Shown here one piece after another: positions 53,147 to 54,265 of a stretch of 54,265 nt of DNA; the first letter of the stretch is position 1, and every line of letters begins with the position of its first letter. This DNA comes from an uncultured Flavobacteriales bacterium. GTDB taxonomy: Bacteria; Bacteroidota; Bacteroidia; Flavobacteriales_E; Vicingaceae. The DNA lies in assembly GCA_937901255.1 (NCBI GenBank), contig CALCHN010000076.1, positions 1 through 54,265 on the forward strand, given 5' to 3'. A program made the translations under genes and the position numbers. A model generated the notes under the pieces. That model did not search any database. It worked only from the letters and a program-made list of their open reading frames with translations, and was not told the DNA's origin.

Positions 53147-53914
53147 ATGAAAAAGATAAAAACATTATTGTTGTTTATGCTCTTAATAGGGCACGTAGTA
53201 GCACAAGATACCATTAAAACTAGTGTAATAGTATTTGATCACGATGATGTTGATAAAATAATAAGCTCTGATGGCACCAAAAGTTTACGTAAAAAGAATG
53301 CGTTAAAAATTAATCCACTTTTAATTTTAAATGGAGAAATTCCAATTTATTATGAAAGAGCTATTAGTGATAGATTTTCAGTTGAATTTGCTATAGGGTT
53401 AACATTTGTTGATTTTATGGGAAATAATATGAATGCATTTTTTTCTGATGGAGATTCTGAAGGAAGAGTTAGTGCAGGAGAAGATGTTACTGAGAAAATA
53501 AACAATAACCTATCCTTTAAATCAGGACTTCGGTACTATTTAGATGATGTTATTTTAGAAGATTATTATTTTGCTGTTGAATTTGCTCATAGGGCATTTT
53601 CTAGAGAATTGATAATTGACGAGGATCAATATGGACCAACAGGTTATAATTTAGGTTATTCTGTTAAAAAAGAATTTGATGAAATTCAGATACACAATGA
53701 AATGAAGTTAATTTTTGGAAATCAAACACATAGTTATTCGGGTAATTTTTTTATGGATTATTATATTGGAGTTGGATTAGATATGTTTATAAAAGAAGAA
53801 GCACGAGAAGATTATAGTGCATCTAATGGATTTGTTAGAAGTTACGTTTTAAAAAAAGAAGAAGGAATTAAACCTAGGTTTTATTTTGGATTTAAAATGG
53901 GCTTTTTGTTTTAA
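53147..53914 (+). CDS. Putative outer-membrane beta-barrel protein
   Basis: The 255-residue product starts at 53147 (MKKIKTLLLFMLLIGHVVAQ, a signal peptide); an upstream in-frame Met at 53069 adds a Cys-rich stretch that would hide it. The mature part has strands typical of small barrels: LKINPLLILNGEIPIYYERA, RFSVEFAIGLTFVDFM and a Phe-terminated end (YFGFKMGFLF), the classic barrel-assembly signal. The opening resembles DUF3575-like proteins, without certainty. It is followed by a weak hairpin (53927-53949). Confidence 0.75.
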   Translation: MKKIKTLLLFMLLIGHVVAQDTIKTSVIVFDHDDVDKIISSDGTKSLRKKNALKINPLLILNGEIPIYYERAISDRFSVEFAIGLTFVDFMGNNMNAFFSDGDSEGRVSAGEDVTEKINNNLSFKSGLRYYLDDVILEDYYFAVEFAHRAFSRELIIDEDQYGPTGYNLGYSVKKEFDEIQIHNEMKLIFGNQTHSYSGNFFMDYYIGVGLDMFIKEEAREDYSASNGFVRSYVLKKEEGIKPRFYFGFKMGFLF

Positions 53915-54010
53915 TTGAATAAAAAAGCTCAACTTTTAAAAATTGAGTTTCTTCATGATCCCAGAAAACTCCGCTTTGTAAAACCACAAAAGGAACATCC
54001 ACTAACTTTC

Positions 54011-54045
54011 AAAAAAAAACGAGTTTTCATATTGAAAACTCGTTT
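54011..54045 (-). terminator. Terminator of tRNA-Arg
   Basis: A 13-bp stem (54017-54029 with 54033-54045) and 3-base loop. On the minus strand it is followed by nine Ts. It lies 28 bases after the 3' end of the tRNA. Confidence 0.85.
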
Positions 54046-54072
54046 CGTTCCACTTTTTTGTGGTTTTATTCG

Positions 54073-54146
54073 TGACCCCGGAGGGATTCAAACCCCCAAC
54101 CCTCAGAGCCGAAATCTGATGCTCTATTCAGTTGAGCTACGGAGCC
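54073..54146 (-). tRNA. tRNA-Arg (anticodon TCG)
   Basis: The 74-base minus-strand gene folds as a standard cloverleaf: acceptor GGCTCCG / CGGGGTC with two G-T wobbles, D-stem GCTC / GAGC, anticodon stem TCAGA / TCTGA with loop TTTCGGC, and T-arm GGGGG TTTGAAT CCCTC. The anticodon TCG reads CGA. The 3' CCA is not encoded. Its 5' end, followed by tandem copies of its 5' part, faces the window's right edge. Confidence 0.9.
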
Positions 54147-54265
54147 TTAAGTGGAGTAGATCAACTAAATCCAAAAAAATTCAGTTGAGCTACGGAGCCT
54201 TAAGTGGAGTAGATCAACTAAATCCAAAAAAATTCAGTTGAGCTACGGAGCCTTAAGTGGAGTAG
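54126..54265. repeat. 53-bp tandem repeat reiterating the 5' part of the tRNA gene
   Basis: The unit starts ATTCAGTTGAGCTACGGAGC and ends in an A-run. Copies begin at 54126, 54179 and 54232; the third is cut by the window end. The first copy overlaps the 5' end of tRNA-Arg. The repeats look identical, so they may be an assembly loop at a contig end, an att-like scar, or a real tandem array. Confidence 0.7.

Noticed and set aside
53915..54241. Open frame of 108 codons on the plus strand at the right edge
   Set aside because: It runs antisense through tRNA-Arg, its terminator and the tandem repeat, and its sequence shows no protein-like pattern.

Overview
The window reads as a stretch of chromosome from an AT-rich member of the Bacteroidota, most likely a flavobacterium-like marine or aquatic lineage. 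Reasons seen in the sequence: several secreted proteins carry C-terminal type IX secretion (T9SS) sorting domains, a PorV2/PorU2-type pair is present, several genes have upstream boxes of the Bacteroidota form TAnnTTTG, intergenic DNA is very AT-rich, and the order hpt-adk-obgE and the grouping miaB / sigma-54 activator / lptE are typical of the phylum. The species cannot be named from this.

Layout. 0-10 kb: a T9SS cargo protein, tadA-pssA (opposite strand), then porV2 and the large porU2-type C25 peptidase. 10-14.4 kb: a tight minus-strand operon prfC - usp - MORN-repeat protein - mnmA. 14.5-16.8 kb: hpt-adk-obgE. 17-19 kb: paaZ. 19-26 kb: a T9SS beta-propeller-like protein, miaB, a sigma-54 activator overlapping lptE, a small lipoprotein, and a ferredoxin gene overlapping a U32-family gene. 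26-30 kb: an Asn-rich T9SS protein, then an ECF-type sigma factor with a membrane-anchored partner. 30-35 kb: an accessory block of five poorly recognised plus-strand genes (secreted protein, tryptophan-repeat protein, WG-repeat membrane protein, secreted TPR protein, PD-(D/E)XK-like protein). 35-38 kb: aspS and a secreted SH3-like protein. 38-42 kb: paaE divergent from paaABCD, the phenylacetyl-CoA epoxidase; paaZ, about 20 kb away, supplies the ring-opening step. 42-54 kb: an M43 metalloprotease, ubiX / beta-barrel / purD, an atypical response regulator, folA with an M61 peptidase, csp, two YdeI/DUF1801-type genes, two envelope proteins, and a tRNA-Arg(TCG) on the minus strand at the right edge.

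The most unusual content lies between genes. Three copies of a ~140-bp palindromic element share ends TTAACCACATAG / CTATGTGGTTAA, have a second CTATG (or its complement) set off by a variable three-base spacer, and contain a central hairpin whose sequence changes while its pairing is kept. A second family of CCTGACAGG double-palindrome hairpins sits at five gene ends. A ~183-bp element with 20-bp terminal inverted repeats supplies the stop codon of folA. Another ~138-bp imperfect inverted repeat lies between porU2 and mnmA. The window ends in a 53-bp tandem repeat that reiterates the 5' part of the tRNA gene, which may be an assembly artefact.

I did not find rRNA, CRISPR arrays, transposase genes, phage genes or a recognisable defence system. 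The best candidates for undescribed biology are the palindromic element family, the receiver-degenerate response regulator, and the accessory block at 30-35 kb.
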